DNA of 64,000 bases from Pseudomonas knackmussii B13 (GCF_000689415.1 NZ_HG322950.1:3169501-3233500); one strand, 5' to 3'; positions 34,908 to 45,661 are shown, numbered from the stretch's first letter. A program made the numbers and translations. Notes: a model not told the origin generated them from the letters alone.

Positions 34908-36020
34908 ATGGATAAGCACATGTACCGTTCGGACGATATATCGAACCTCTTCCGCAAGCTCGGCGAGAGCGCGGAAAGCTACCGGGAAATCGAACCCGAG
35001 CTCGACTACGTCGAGGAGCCACCCCTGGCCGCCGCGTGCGTTTCCGCGGCGCTTGCCGTGGCTGCCCCCGCAGTCGCCGCGCAGCCGGCGACCGCCGACA
35101 CCAACGCACCTGCGCCCGCCCCCGGTGCGCCCCTCGCCTCACGCCCGCGCACCCTGAGCGACTTGCTGGCCGAGGCCACCCGCCGCCGCGAAAGCCTGCA
35201 GTCCCCAGAGTTCGCTCCACAGCAACACGGCAAGGGCAGCCCACGCGTCATCACACTGGTTTCCGGCAAGGGCGGCGTCGGTCGCAGCACCCTGGTCGCC
35301 GCCCTCGCCTGCGCCCTGCAGAACGAAAAGGGCCGCACTCTCGCTCTCGACCTCGACCCGCAGAACGCCCTCTGCCTGCACCTGGGCGGCGATGCCGAGC
35401 AACCCGGTCTGATTCAGGGCAACAGCGAAGGACTGAGCTGGGACACCCTGGTGCAACGCGGCTTCGCCCACAGCCAGTACCTGCCCTACGGCTCCGCGAG
35501 CCTCGAGCAGCAGCGCGCGCTGGAACAGCGCCTGCGCGACGACCCGCAGTGGCTGGCCCGGCACCTGGCGCAACTCGGCCTGGATGCGAACGACCGGGTG
35601 ATCATCGACACCCCCGCCGGTGCCTCCGCCTACCTCGACCAGGCCCTGGCCGTGGCCGACCTGGTGCTGGTGGTGACGCTCGCCGACGCCGCCAGCTACC
35701 ACGCGCTGAATCACCTGGAGCGCCTGCTGGCGCCCAACCACCAGCGCGAAGACGCCGCGCCCTGCCACTACCTGATCAACCAGCTCGACAACAGCCGGGC
35801 CTTCAGCCTGGACATGGCCGAGGTCCTGCAAGGCCATCTCGGCGAGCGCCTGCTCGGCATGGTGCAGCTGGACCACTACCTGGGCGAGTCGCTGGCCTAC
35901 GCGCGCAACCCCTTCGCCCGCGAGCCCGTCACCCCGGGTTGCCGTGACCTGCTCGGGGCTGCGGCGAACCTCAGCGAAGCGTTGCGCCAGACCGCACGCC
36001 AGGAGTCGACGCTCTCATGA
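34908..36020 (+). CDS. wssA: WssA/BcsQ-like MinD-family ATPase with BcsR-like N-terminus
   Basis: 370 residues. Residues about 9-30 (DDISNLFRKLGESAESYREI) resemble the BcsR/BcsP-type motif of cellulose synthase accessory proteins. An Ala/Pro-rich linker follows, then a MinD/ParA ATPase with the deviant Walker A SGKGGVGRST near residue 120, switch I-type LDLDPQNALCLHLG and Walker B-like VIIDTPAG. BcsQ proteins help place or assemble the cellulose synthase at the inner membrane. No convincing ribosome site precedes the ATG at 34908; ATG 34920 is an alternative. It overlaps wssB by ATGA and opens the nine-gene operon. Confidence 0.88.
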   Translation: MDKHMYRSDDISNLFRKLGESAESYREIEPELDYVEEPPLAAACVSAALAVAAPAVAAQPATADTNAPAPAPGAPLASRPRTLSDLLAEATRRRESLQSPEFAPQQHGKGSPRVITLVSGKGGVGRSTLVAALACALQNEKGRTLALDLDPQNALCLHLGGDAEQPGLIQGNSEGLSWDTLVQRGFAHSQYLPYGSASLEQQRALEQRLRDDPQWLARHLAQLGLDANDRVIIDTPAGASAYLDQALAVADLVLVVTLADAASYHALNHLERLLAPNHQREDAAPCHYLINQLDNSRAFSLDMAEVLQGHLGERLLGMVQLDHYLGESLAYARNPFAREPVTPGCRDLLGAAANLSEALRQTARQESTLS

Positions 36021-38248
36021 ACAGCGCCGTTCAGCTGCCCCGGGCACCGGACGCAGGACGCGCCGACGCGCGCCTCGACGCCTGGTCCGAACGCCTCAAG
36101 GACTGCCCGCGCTGGATGCGCCTGGGCCTGATCGGCGGTGGCTCTCTGCTCGCTGCGGCGCTGCTCTTCTGCGCTATCAGCGCGCCGCTGGACCTCGCCA
36201 GCCAGAGCTTCTTCGCCGTGCTCTGCTTCGGCTCGGCGCTGCTGATCCGCCGCCTGCCGGGACGCCTGCCGATCCTGGCGCTGATCGTCCTCTCGCTGGT
36301 CGCCTCACTGCGCTACATGTACTGGCGCCTGACCGCGACCCTGGGCTTCGACACCTGGCTCTCGGCCTTCTTCGGCTACGGCCTGGTGGCGGCGGAGTTC
36401 TATGCGCTGGTGGTGCTGGTCTTCGGCTACGTGCAGACCGCCTGGCCGCTGCGCCGGCGCCCGCAGCTGATGCAGGGCGACCCCGCCGAGTGGCCGACCG
36501 TGGACGTGTTCATCCCGACCTACAACGAGGCGCTGAGCATCGTCAAACTGAGCATCTTCGCCGCCCAGGCCATCGACTGGCCAAAGGACAAGCTGCGCGT
36601 CCACGTGCTCGACGATGGCCGCCGCGAGGAGTTCCGCGACTTCTGCCGGCGCATCGGGGTCAACTACCTGACCCGCGGCGACAACAAGCACGCCAAGGCC
36701 GGCAACCTCAACGCCGCCCTCAAGGTCACCGACGGCGAGTACGTCGCCATCTTCGACTGCGACCACGTGCCCACCCGCTCCTTCCTGCAGATCGGCATCG
36801 GCTGGTTCCTTCGCGACCCGAAGCTGGCGATGCTGCAGACGCCGCACTTCTTCTTCTCGCCCGACCCGTTCGAGAAGAACCTCGACACCTTCCGCGCCGT
36901 GCCCAACGAGGGCGAGCTGTTCTACGGCCTGGTGCAGGACGGCAACGACCTGTGGAACGCCACCTTCTTCTGCGGCTCCTGCGCCATCCTGCGTCGCAGC
37001 ACCCTGGAGGAAGTCGGCGGCGTGGCGGTGGAAACCGTCACCGAGGACGCCCACACCGCGCTCAAGCTCAACCGCGCCGGCTACAACACCGCGTACCTGG
37101 CAATCCCGCAAGCCGCGGGCCTGGCCACCGAGAGCCTGTCGCGCCACATCGCCCAGCGCATCCGCTGGGCACGGGGCATGGCGCAGATCTTCCGCACCGA
37201 CAACCCGCTGCTGGGCAAGGGCCTGAACATCGGCCAGCGCATCTGCTACGCCAACGCCATGCTGCACTTCTTCTACGGCCTGCCGCGCCTGGTGTTCCTC
37301 ACCGCGCCGCTGGCCTACCTGGTGTTCGGCGCGGAGATCTTCCACGCCTCGGCGCTGATGATCAGCGCCTACGCGCTGCCCCACCTGTTCCACGCCAACC
37401 TAACCAACTCGCGCATCCAGGGGCGCTTCCGCCATTCGTTCTGGAACGAGGTCTACGAGACGGTGCTGGCCTGGTACATCATGCCGCCGGTGCTGATGGC
37501 CCTGGTCAACCCGAAGTTCGGCGGCTTCAACGTGACCGACAAGGGCGGCATCATCGACCGCGAGTTCTTCGACTGGAAGCTCGCCCGGCCCTACATCATC
37601 CTCCTGCTGGTGAACCTGGCCGGCCTGGCCTGCGGCATCCAGCAGCTGGTCTGGGGCGACCCGGCGACGCGCACCACGGTGCTGATCAACCTGGCCTGGA
37701 CCCTCTACAACCTGGTCATCACCAGTGCCGCCGTCGCCGTGGCGAGCGAGACCCGCCAGGTGCGCGCCGAACCGCGGGTGCGCGCCACCCTGCCGATCCG
37801 CGTCACCCTCGCCGACGGCCGCCAGATGTTCTGCCAGACCCAGGACTTCTCCCAGAGCGGCCTGGGCCTGCGCCTGCCCGAAGACACCCACCTGGACTAC
37901 GGCGAAGCCATCCGCGTCTCGTTGTTCCGCAACAACAAGAGCTGCGACTTCGACGCCACCGTGGTGTTCAGCAAGGGCAACCTGATCGGCGCGCAATTCG
38001 CCCCCCTGACCCTGCGCCAGCAGAGCGAGCTGGTGCGCCTGACCTTCGCCCGCGCCGACACCTGGGCCGAGACCTGGGGCAACGGCAAGCACGACACCCC
38101 GCTGGCCGCCCTGCGCGAAGTCAGCAGCATCGGTTGGGGCGGCCTGCTGTCGCTGCTGCAAGCCACCCTCAGTCTCAGCCGCGAACGCGCCAAGCGCGCC
38201 AAGAACACTTCCTCGAAACCGCTCGAAACGCTCCCGGACCCCTCATGA
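36017..38248 (+). CDS. wssB: Cellulose synthase catalytic subunit BcsA/WssB
   Basis: 743 residues: N-terminal helices, a GT2 domain with D199 (DDGRREEF), DCD 247-249, TED 342-344 (catalytic base) and QRIRW 380-384, then further helices and a C-terminal PilZ domain with R583-x3-R587 (RAEPR) and DFSQSG (610-615). It polymerises UDP-glucose into beta-1,4-glucan and pushes it through the inner membrane; the intact PilZ motifs predict c-di-GMP activation. Start and stop overlap wssA and wssC by ATGA, so subunits are translationally coupled. Confidence 0.95.
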   Translation: MNSAVQLPRAPDAGRADARLDAWSERLKDCPRWMRLGLIGGGSLLAAALLFCAISAPLDLASQSFFAVLCFGSALLIRRLPGRLPILALIVLSLVASLRYMYWRLTATLGFDTWLSAFFGYGLVAAEFYALVVLVFGYVQTAWPLRRRPQLMQGDPAEWPTVDVFIPTYNEALSIVKLSIFAAQAIDWPKDKLRVHVLDDGRREEFRDFCRRIGVNYLTRGDNKHAKAGNLNAALKVTDGEYVAIFDCDHVPTRSFLQIGIGWFLRDPKLAMLQTPHFFFSPDPFEKNLDTFRAVPNEGELFYGLVQDGNDLWNATFFCGSCAILRRSTLEEVGGVAVETVTEDAHTALKLNRAGYNTAYLAIPQAAGLATESLSRHIAQRIRWARGMAQIFRTDNPLLGKGLNIGQRICYANAMLHFFYGLPRLVFLTAPLAYLVFGAEIFHASALMISAYALPHLFHANLTNSRIQGRFRHSFWNEVYETVLAWYIMPPVLMALVNPKFGGFNVTDKGGIIDREFFDWKLARPYIILLLVNLAGLACGIQQLVWGDPATRTTVLINLAWTLYNLVITSAAVAVASETRQVRAEPRVRATLPIRVTLADGRQMFCQTQDFSQSGLGLRLPEDTHLDYGEAIRVSLFRNNKSCDFDATVVFSKGNLIGAQFAPLTLRQQSELVRLTFARADTWAETWGNGKHDTPLAALREVSSIGWGGLLSLLQATLSLSRERAKRAKNTSSKPLETLPDPS

Positions 38249-40569
38249 TCCCGACCGCCTTCGCACGACTCGATTCGCGCCGCACCCTGCGCGGCGCCCT
38301 GGCCCTCGGCTCGGCGCTGCTGTGCCTGGGCACCCCACCCCTGGCGGCCTGGGCCGATACCGCCACCCCTGCCGCGGCCGCTCAGCCGGCTGCAGTCGAA
38401 GCACCGGCGGCCGCGCCTGAAGCGGCGCCCGGCGGCCTGGAATACGCGCTGACGCTCAAGCAGCTCGGCCGCCGCGACACCCTCAACCTGCAGGGCACCG
38501 AGTCCTCCGACGTGGTCACCTTTGGCGTGCGCGCCGACCAGGTGGTGACCGGCGCGCAGCTGGTGCTCGACTACAGCTACTCGCCGGCGCTGCTGCCGGA
38601 CCTGTCGCAGATCAACGTGCTGGTCAACGAGGAAGTGGCCGCGAGCCTGGCGCTGCCCAAGGAGAACGCCGGTACGCCGCAGCGCACCGTGGTGAACATC
38701 CCGCCGCAACTGATCACCGAGTTCAACCGCCTGCGCCTGCAGTTCATCGGCCACTACAACATGGGTTGCGAAGACCCGCTGCACAGCAGCCTGTGGGCGA
38801 AGATCAACACCAGCAGCGAGCTGCACCTGCAGGTCAAGCAGATCGAACTGAAGAACGACCTGTCGATCCTCCCGCTGCCCTTCTTCGACCGCCGCGACTC
38901 GCGCCAACTCGACCTGCCGCTGGTGTTCGGCGCCACGCCCGACACCGGCAGCCTGGAAGCCGCAGGCGCCATCTCCTCGTGGCTGGGCGCGCTCGCGTCC
39001 TACCGTGGCGCGAACTTCAGCGCCAACGTCGGCCAGTTGCCGGAGCACGGCAACGCCGTGGTCCTGGTCCTGGCCAAGGAGCCAGTGCAACTGGGCGATC
39101 TGCAAGTGCCGGCGGCCAAGGGCCCGACCGTCAGCCTGCAAAGCAACCCGCGCGACCCGTTCGGCAAGCTGCTGGTGATCAGTGGCCGCGACGACGCCGA
39201 GCTCAAGCTCGCCGCCAACGCCGTGGCCCTGGGCAGCAAGACCCTGGTCGGCCCCAGCGTGGTCATCGACCACCTCGAAGCCCTGGCGCCGCGCCAACCC
39301 TACGACGCGCCGAACTGGCTGCCGACCAACCGCCCGGTCAAGCTCGGCGAGCTGATCGACCCCGCGCGCCTGAGCATCTCCGGCTACAACCCGGGCAACA
39401 TCAGCGTGCCCATGCAGCTGCCGCCGGACCTGTTCAACTGGCACGAGAACGGCGCGCCGCTGGACCTGAAATACCGCTACACGCCGCAGCAGGTGTCGAG
39501 CAATTCGTCGCTGCTGGTCAGCTTCAACGACAGCTTCGTCAAGTCCATGCCGCTGCCCTCGGTCACCAGCCTGGGCGGCGGCGCCGACCTGCTGGAACTG
39601 CTGAAGAAGGACGCCAGCCTGCCGCGCGAAGCCAGCGCGCTGGTGCCGCTGGCCAACGCCACGCCGCGTTCGCAGCTGCAACTGCGCTTCATGTTCGACT
39701 ACGTCAAGCAGGGCGACTGCCGCGACATCATCATCGACAACATGCGCGGCCTGATCGACCCGGACTCCAGCCTCGACCTGAGCGGCTACAAGCACTTCAT
39801 CGCCCTGCCCAACCTGGGCGTGTTCAACGACAGCGGCTTCCCCTTCACGCGCATGGCCGACCTCTCGGAAAGCGCCGTGGTCCTGCCCGACGGCAGCGGC
39901 CCGGCCGAATGGGGCGCCTACCTGACCGTGCTCGGCCGCTTCGGCCAGGCCACCGGCTACCCGGCCACCGCCGTGAGCGTGGTCGCGGCCAAGGACGTAC
40001 AGGGCGTCGCCGACAAGGACCTGCTGGTGTTCTCCTCCGGCGACAACCAGCCGCTGCTCAAGCAATGGCTCGACCGCCTGCCGGCGATCAACCAGGGCGA
40101 CAAACAGCGCTTCTCGCTATCCGACCTGGCGCTGCGCGCGCGTGACTGGATCGCGCCCTCGGCCGAAGCCGACCAGCACAAGCCGCAGGTGCAGGTGAGC
40201 TACACCGGCGCCGACAGCAGCACCTACCTGACCGGCTTCGAGTCGCCGCTCAAGTCCGGCCGCAGCGTGGTGCTGATCGCCGCCGCCAAGCCCGAGTCGC
40301 TGGCCGATGCCAGTGCCGCGCTGATCGGTGGCGACCACTACCAGGACAGCATCCAGGGCAGCCTCGCGGTCATCAACGGCAAGCAGATCACCTCGCTGGT
40401 GGCCGACGAGCAGTACTACGTGGGCAGCCTCGGCCTGTTCAAGCGCATCCAGTGGGTGCTCTCGCAGAACCCGCTGCTGATGCTGCTGGTCACCCTGCTC
40501 GGCCTCGGTCTGGTCAGCAGCCTGGTCTACCTCGGCCTGCGCGCCCGCGCGCAGAAGCGACTCGCCTGA
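38245..40569 (+). CDS. wssC: Cellulose synthase periplasmic subunit BcsB/WssC
   Basis: 774 residues from MIPTAFARLD, whose ATG overlaps the wssB stop. A signal segment (ALALGSALLCLGTPPLAAWA) and Ala/Pro-rich stretch precede the BcsB body, with GHYNMGCEDPLHSSLWAKIN and GDCRDIIIDNMRGLIDPDSS as typical conserved parts, and one C-terminal membrane anchor (PLLMLLVTLLGLGLVSSLVY). BcsB guides the nascent glucan through the periplasm and is needed for BcsA activity. Confidence 0.95.
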   Translation: MIPTAFARLDSRRTLRGALALGSALLCLGTPPLAAWADTATPAAAAQPAAVEAPAAAPEAAPGGLEYALTLKQLGRRDTLNLQGTESSDVVTFGVRADQVVTGAQLVLDYSYSPALLPDLSQINVLVNEEVAASLALPKENAGTPQRTVVNIPPQLITEFNRLRLQFIGHYNMGCEDPLHSSLWAKINTSSELHLQVKQIELKNDLSILPLPFFDRRDSRQLDLPLVFGATPDTGSLEAAGAISSWLGALASYRGANFSANVGQLPEHGNAVVLVLAKEPVQLGDLQVPAAKGPTVSLQSNPRDPFGKLLVISGRDDAELKLAANAVALGSKTLVGPSVVIDHLEALAPRQPYDAPNWLPTNRPVKLGELIDPARLSISGYNPGNISVPMQLPPDLFNWHENGAPLDLKYRYTPQQVSSNSSLLVSFNDSFVKSMPLPSVTSLGGGADLLELLKKDASLPREASALVPLANATPRSQLQLRFMFDYVKQGDCRDIIIDNMRGLIDPDSSLDLSGYKHFIALPNLGVFNDSGFPFTRMADLSESAVVLPDGSGPAEWGAYLTVLGRFGQATGYPATAVSVVAAKDVQGVADKDLLVFSSGDNQPLLKQWLDRLPAINQGDKQRFSLSDLALRARDWIAPSAEADQHKPQVQVSYTGADSSTYLTGFESPLKSGRSVVLIAAAKPESLADASAALIGGDHYQDSIQGSLAVINGKQITSLVADEQYYVGSLGLFKRIQWVLSQNPLLMLLVTLLGLGLVSSLVYLGLRARAQKRLA

Positions 40570-41783
40570 TGAGGACCGCCGCCATGCGCCTTCGTCTCCT
40601 GCCACGACGCCTGCTGCGCTTCGCCGCGCTCGCCGCCCTGCTGCCGCTGGGCGCCCAGGCCGCAAGCTGCGATACCCGCACCTGGCCGCTGTGGCAGGAC
40701 TACGCGCAGCGTTTCGTGCAGGCCGACGGGCGCATGCTCGGGTCGAGCATGGACCCGAACCAGAGCAGCTCCGAGGGCCAGTCCTACGGCATGTTCTTCG
40801 CCCTGGTGGCGAACGATCCGCAGACCTTCGAGCGCCTCTGGCAATGGACCAAGGCCAACATGGCCGGCTCCGATCTCGCCCACAACCTGCCCGGCTGGCT
40901 ATGGGGCAAGACCGCGAAAAATACCTGGGAGCTGCTCGACCGCAACGACGCCAGCGACGCCGACCTGTGGTTCGCCTACGCCCTGCTGGAGGCCGACCGC
41001 CTCTGGCAGAAGCCGGCCTACCGGGCCGAGGCGCAGCAGCTGCTGGGCAACGTCGAGCGCACCCTGATCAAGGACGTCCCTGGCCTCGGCCGCATGCTGC
41101 TGCCCGGCCCGGTGGGCTACGAGCATCCCGACCAGCTGTGGCGCTTCAACGCCAGCTACCTGCCGATCCCGCTGCTGCGCCGCTTCGCCGCCGTGCGCCC
41201 CGAAGGCCACTGGAACGAAGTCGCGCAGAGCACGGCGAAGATGATCGCCGACAAGGACATGAACCCCTTCGGCTTCGTCCCCGACTGGATCGGCTATCGC
41301 GGCACCGGCGCACACAGCGGGCGCTTCGGCAGCGACCCGTTCAGCAGCGACATCGGCAGCTACGACGCCATCCGCACCTACCTCTGGGCTGGCGTCATGC
41401 CTGCTGCAGACCCACTGCGCAAAACCCTGCTCGAACACCTCGACGGCATGGCCAAGGCCACCGCCGCCAATGGCGTGCCACCGGAGAAGGTCCACGTGCT
41501 GACCCGCACCTTCGACGGCAACGGCTTCTACGGCTTCTCCGCCGCCGTGGTGCCGTTGCTGCGCGCCCAAGGCCTCGACGCCGCGGCCGACAAGCAGCAA
41601 GCCATCGTCGACCAGGCGCTGCGCAACTACGCCGATCCCAAGAACCCTGCCTACCAGATGCCGCAGTACTACCACGTGATGCTCAGCCTGTTCTCCCTCG
41701 GCTGGACCGAGGAACGCTACCAGTTCACCGCCGACGGCACCCTCGAGCCGTCCTGGGAGGCCGCATGCGCCGGCAAGCCCTAG
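40569..41783 (+). CDS. wssD: Endo-beta-1,4-glucanase, GH8 family (BcsZ/WssD)
   Basis: 404 residues with a signal peptide ending near AQA (residue 31). E69 in SSSEGQSYGMFFAL is the expected catalytic acid of GH8, and ASDADLWFAYALLEADRLW carries the conserved Asp region. It is a periplasmic cellulase that trims glucan during export. Start taken at ATG 40569 (TGATG overlap); an internal ATG at 40584 (MRLRLLPRR) is possible. It overlaps wssE by 19 bases. Confidence 0.93.
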   Translation: MRTAAMRLRLLPRRLLRFAALAALLPLGAQAASCDTRTWPLWQDYAQRFVQADGRMLGSSMDPNQSSSEGQSYGMFFALVANDPQTFERLWQWTKANMAGSDLAHNLPGWLWGKTAKNTWELLDRNDASDADLWFAYALLEADRLWQKPAYRAEAQQLLGNVERTLIKDVPGLGRMLLPGPVGYEHPDQLWRFNASYLPIPLLRRFAAVRPEGHWNEVAQSTAKMIADKDMNPFGFVPDWIGYRGTGAHSGRFGSDPFSSDIGSYDAIRTYLWAGVMPAADPLRKTLLEHLDGMAKATAANGVPPEKVHVLTRTFDGNGFYGFSAAVVPLLRAQGLDAAADKQQAIVDQALRNYADPKNPAYQMPQYYHVMLSLFSLGWTEERYQFTADGTLEPSWEAACAGKP

Positions 41784-44700
41784 CCCTCGCCGTACTGGCC
41801 GCACTGGTCGCCAACGGCGCCCACGCCGCCGGCGACAACGACCCGCAGGCGCTGCTGATCCAGCAGGGCTACTACTGGCAGGCCAAGGAGCACCCCGAGC
41901 GGGCCGCCGAGGCCTGGCAGAAGCTGCTCAACATCGCCCCCGAGCAGCCCGACGGCCTCTATGGCCTGGGCCTGATCGCCCTGCAGCGCAAGCAGCTGCC
42001 CGAGGCGCGCGGCTACCTCGACCGCCTGCAGGCGCTCAAGCCGCTGCCACGCCAGGCGTTGCAGCTGGAACAGGACATCGCCCTGAGCCCGCCGGAAAAG
42101 CAGCAGCAGCTCGAACAGGCGCGCGAACTGAGCGACGCCGGCAAGCGCGACGAAGCCGTCGCCGTCTACCGCCAGCTGTTCGAAGGCCGCCAGCCGCAGG
42201 GCCTGATCGCCCGCGAGTACTACAACACCCTTGGCTTCACCGACAGCGGCTGGGCCGAGTCGCGCGCGGGCCTGGAACGGCTGCGCAAGGAACGCCCGGA
42301 CGACGCCGTCCTCGACCTGTTCCTCGCCCTGCACCTGGCGCGGCATCCGGAGAACCGTACCGAAGGCATCCGCGCCCTGGCGCGGCTGTCGCACAACCCG
42401 GACATCGGCGGCAACGCCGACGAAACCTGGCGCTTCGCCCTGCAGTGGCTCGGCCCGCCGTCGCGCGACCAGGTCTCGCTGTTCCAGCAATACCTGCAGG
42501 CGCACCCGGACGACGCGGAAATCCGCGCGCTGATGAACAAGGGCATCGCCCAGGGCGAGAAAGGCCCGGGCTGGAGCCGCGACCCGCACGTTGCGCGCGG
42601 CCTCAAGGCGCTGGACGCGAATGACCTCGTCACCGCCGAAAGCGAGTTCCAGGCGCGCCTGAAAGACCAGCCGCGCGACTTCGACGCCCTCGGCGGCATG
42701 GGCATCGTGCGCCAGCAGCAGAAGCGCCTGGACGAAGCCCGCGACTACCTGCAACGCGCCGTCGCCCTTCCCGGCGGCAGCCAGTGGCAATCGGCCCTGG
42801 AAGAAGTGCGCTACTGGAGCCTGCTGGCCGACGCCGACACCGCCCAGCGCGCCGGCAGATTCGACGAAGCCCGCGCGGCCATCGACAAGGCCATCGCCAA
42901 GAACCCGCGCAACCCCGCCGGTCCCACCGCCCGCGCCGGGCTGGACGCACGCACCGACCATCTGGACGAAGCCGAGGCCGGCTATCGCCAGGTGCTCGCC
43001 AGCACCCCCGACTACCCGGACGCCATCAGCGGCCTGGTCAACGTGCTGTCGAAGAACGGCAAGGCCGACGAGGCCCTGCGCATGATCGACGGCCTGACCC
43101 CGGCCCAGCGCGAACGCCTGCCGGCGAGCGTGCACGTGCGTGCCCTTCGCGCCGCCCAGGTAGCCAAGCTGGCCGAGCGCCGCGGCGACCTGCCGGCCGC
43201 GCAGAAGGCTTACAAGGAAGCCCTCGCCGACGATCCGCAAGACGCCTGGACGCGCTTCGCCCTGGCCCGCGTCTACCTCCGCTCGGGCCAGGCCCAGGCC
43301 GCCCGCGACCTGGTCGACGAACAGGTACGCAAGCGCCCCGAAGACCCCGACGCCCTGTACAGCAGCGCCCTGCTCTCCGCCGAGCTGAGCGAGTGGCTGA
43401 AAGCCCAGCGCAGCCTGGCGAAGATTCCGCCGACCAAGCGCAATGCGGATATGAACCAGCTCGAACGCGACGTGCGCCTGCACGTGCAGACCGAGCAAGC
43501 AGTGGAAATGGCCCGCCGTGGCCAACGCCAGGACGCCTGGACCCAGCTCGATCGCGCCGCGCCCCTGGCCGGCGACAAGCCCGAGCGCGTCGCCGTGCTC
43601 GCCTCCGCCTATGCCGAGGCCGGCAACCCGGACAAGGGCATCCAGCTGATGCGCGAGCGGCTGCAGCGCGACACGCCGCCCAGCGCCAAGCTCCAGCTGC
43701 TCAACGCAGGCGTGCTGCTCAAGGCCGACCACGACGCCGAAGCCGGCGACATCCTGCGCGAGCTCAAGGGCCAGGACCTCGACGAGGACACCCGCAAGCA
43801 GTACGCCGACCTGCTCTACCTCTACCGGGTCAAGCAGGCCGACCGCCTGCGTGAGAAGAACGACCTGGTGGCGGCCTACGACATGCTCTCCCCGGCCCTC
43901 GCCCAGCGTCCGCACGATGCCCAGGCGGTGAGTTCGCTGGCGCGCATGTACTCCACCAGCGGCGACAACGCCAAGGCCCGCCAGCTGTATCAGCCGCTGC
44001 TCGCCGGCGACCCGAACAACGCCAGTCTGCACCTGGGCCTGGCCGACATTGCCATGCAGGGCCGCGACTACGCCCAGGCCGACGCATCGGTGAAGAAAGC
44101 CCTGGCCCTGGAGCCCGACATCCCGCAGACCCTCACCCACTCCGCACGCATCTACCGCGGCATGGGCAAGACCGGCGAAGCGCGCAAGCTGCTGAACAAG
44201 GCGCTGGAAATCGAGAAGCGCGAAACCCTGGCGAGCAACCTCGGCGCCCCGGCCATCGACCCGCCGCCACGCTCGGACAACCCCTTCGTCGGCCTGCCCG
44301 GCCAGCGCAAGCAGGCCACCCTCCTGGCCAGCGCCGACCTGGTGCCGCCGCCGGTGTCCAGCTCGCCCAGCGAACGCGAGCGCAGCGTGCCCGGCGCTGC
44401 CGACAGCAGCGAAGCCGCCCCGCTGCTCCTGGCGAAGAACGATCTCTATGCCACCGACGCGAGCAGCGGCGACCAGCCGAGCCCGGCACGCAAGACCCTC
44501 GACGAGATCGCCCAGGAACGCGCCGGCTACGTCAACCAGGGCCTGACCGTCCGGAACAACAACAACGAGAAGGGCCTGGGCAAGCTCACCGATATCGAGA
44601 CGCCCTTCGAACTGGGCCTGCCGATTGGCGAGGACAGCGAAAGCCTGGCCCTGCGCGTCACTCCGGTGTGGCTGGAATCCGGCACGCCCAAGGACTACTC

Positions 44701-45643
44701 CCTGGCGCAGTTCGGCACCAGCGGCCTGGACAGCGTCGGCCGGCAGAAGGACAACGGCGTCGGCTTCGCCCTCGCCTACCGCGACAAGGACCAGGGCCTG
44801 AAGGCCGACGCCGGGGTCAGCCCCATCGGCTTCACCTACAGCACCTTCGTCGGCGGCATCAGCCTGGAGCGGCCGTTCGACTCCGACCCCGAATCGCGCT
44901 ACGCCATCGGCGTGTCGCGGCGCCCGGTCACCGACAGCCTGACCTCATTCGCCGGCTCGCGCGATTCGCGTACCGGTGTCGAATGGGGCGGCGTCACCGC
45001 CAACGGCGTGCGCGGCGAGCTGAGCCACGACGACCAGCAGACCGGCGTCTACGGCTACGCCGCGGCGCACCGCCTGATCGGTCACAACGTCGACGACAAC
45101 AACCGCTTCGAGCTGGGCAGCGGCATCTACTGGTACCTGCGCAACACCGAGGACAGCACCCTCACCCTCGGCCTGAGCGGCAGCGCCCTGCACTACTCGG
45201 ACAACCAAAGCTTCTACACCTACGGCCACGGCGGCTACTTCAGCCCGCAGAAGTTCTTCTCCCTGGGCGTGCCGGTGAACTGGGCGCAGCGTACCGACCG
45301 CTTCACCTACCGCCTCAGCGGCTCGGTGGGCGTGCAGTACATCGACCAGGACGGCGCCGAGATCTTCCCCGGCCACAGCCAATGGCAACCGCAGGCTTCT
45401 GCCGTGGGGCTGAACAGCTACTCCGGCGAGAACAAGACCGGCATCGGCTACAGCTTCAACGCCGCCGGCGAGTACCGCCTGGGTTCGCGGACCTTCCTCG
45501 GCGGCAGCTTCGGCGTGGACAACGCCAGCGACTACAAGCAATACGCCGGTAGCCTCTACCTGCGTTACATGTTCGAGGACATGACCGGCCCGATGAGCCT
45601 GCCGGTCAGCCCTTACGCCTCTCCCTACTCGAATCCGAACTGA
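41765..45643 (+). CDS. wssE: Cellulose export outer-membrane protein BcsC/WssE
   Basis: 1292 residues. Signal peptide MRRQALALAVLAALVANGAHA, then TPR-type repeats over roughly residues 30-840 (for example ERAAEAWQKLLNIAPEQPDG and AKARQLYQPLLAGDPNNASL), a Ser/Pro-rich linker with DNPFVGLPGQ, and a C-terminal BcsC beta-barrel of about 330 residues (from EIAQERAGYVNQGLTVRNNN to LYLRYMFEDMTGPMS). It is the periplasmic scaffold and outer-membrane pore for the glucan. Confidence 0.94.
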   Translation: MRRQALALAVLAALVANGAHAAGDNDPQALLIQQGYYWQAKEHPERAAEAWQKLLNIAPEQPDGLYGLGLIALQRKQLPEARGYLDRLQALKPLPRQALQLEQDIALSPPEKQQQLEQARELSDAGKRDEAVAVYRQLFEGRQPQGLIAREYYNTLGFTDSGWAESRAGLERLRKERPDDAVLDLFLALHLARHPENRTEGIRALARLSHNPDIGGNADETWRFALQWLGPPSRDQVSLFQQYLQAHPDDAEIRALMNKGIAQGEKGPGWSRDPHVARGLKALDANDLVTAESEFQARLKDQPRDFDALGGMGIVRQQQKRLDEARDYLQRAVALPGGSQWQSALEEVRYWSLLADADTAQRAGRFDEARAAIDKAIAKNPRNPAGPTARAGLDARTDHLDEAEAGYRQVLASTPDYPDAISGLVNVLSKNGKADEALRMIDGLTPAQRERLPASVHVRALRAAQVAKLAERRGDLPAAQKAYKEALADDPQDAWTRFALARVYLRSGQAQAARDLVDEQVRKRPEDPDALYSSALLSAELSEWLKAQRSLAKIPPTKRNADMNQLERDVRLHVQTEQAVEMARRGQRQDAWTQLDRAAPLAGDKPERVAVLASAYAEAGNPDKGIQLMRERLQRDTPPSAKLQLLNAGVLLKADHDAEAGDILRELKGQDLDEDTRKQYADLLYLYRVKQADRLREKNDLVAAYDMLSPALAQRPHDAQAVSSLARMYSTSGDNAKARQLYQPLLAGDPNNASLHLGLADIAMQGRDYAQADASVKKALALEPDIPQTLTHSARIYRGMGKTGEARKLLNKALEIEKRETLASNLGAPAIDPPPRSDNPFVGLPGQRKQATLLASADLVPPPVSSSPSERERSVPGAADSSEAAPLLLAKNDLYATDASSGDQPSPARKTLDEIAQERAGYVNQGLTVRNNNNEKGLGKLTDIETPFELGLPIGEDSESLALRVTPVWLESGTPKDYSLAQFGTSGLDSVGRQKDNGVGFALAYRDKDQGLKADAGVSPIGFTYSTFVGGISLERPFDSDPESRYAIGVSRRPVTDSLTSFAGSRDSRTGVEWGGVTANGVRGELSHDDQQTGVYGYAAAHRLIGHNVDDNNRFELGSGIYWYLRNTEDSTLTLGLSGSALHYSDNQSFYTYGHGGYFSPQKFFSLGVPVNWAQRTDRFTYRLSGSVGVQYIDQDGAEIFPGHSQWQPQASAVGLNSYSGENKTGIGYSFNAAGEYRLGSRTFLGGSFGVDNASDYKQYAGSLYLRYMFEDMTGPMSLPVSPYASPYSNPN

Positions 45644-45661
45644 TCACAAAAGGAATCCAGC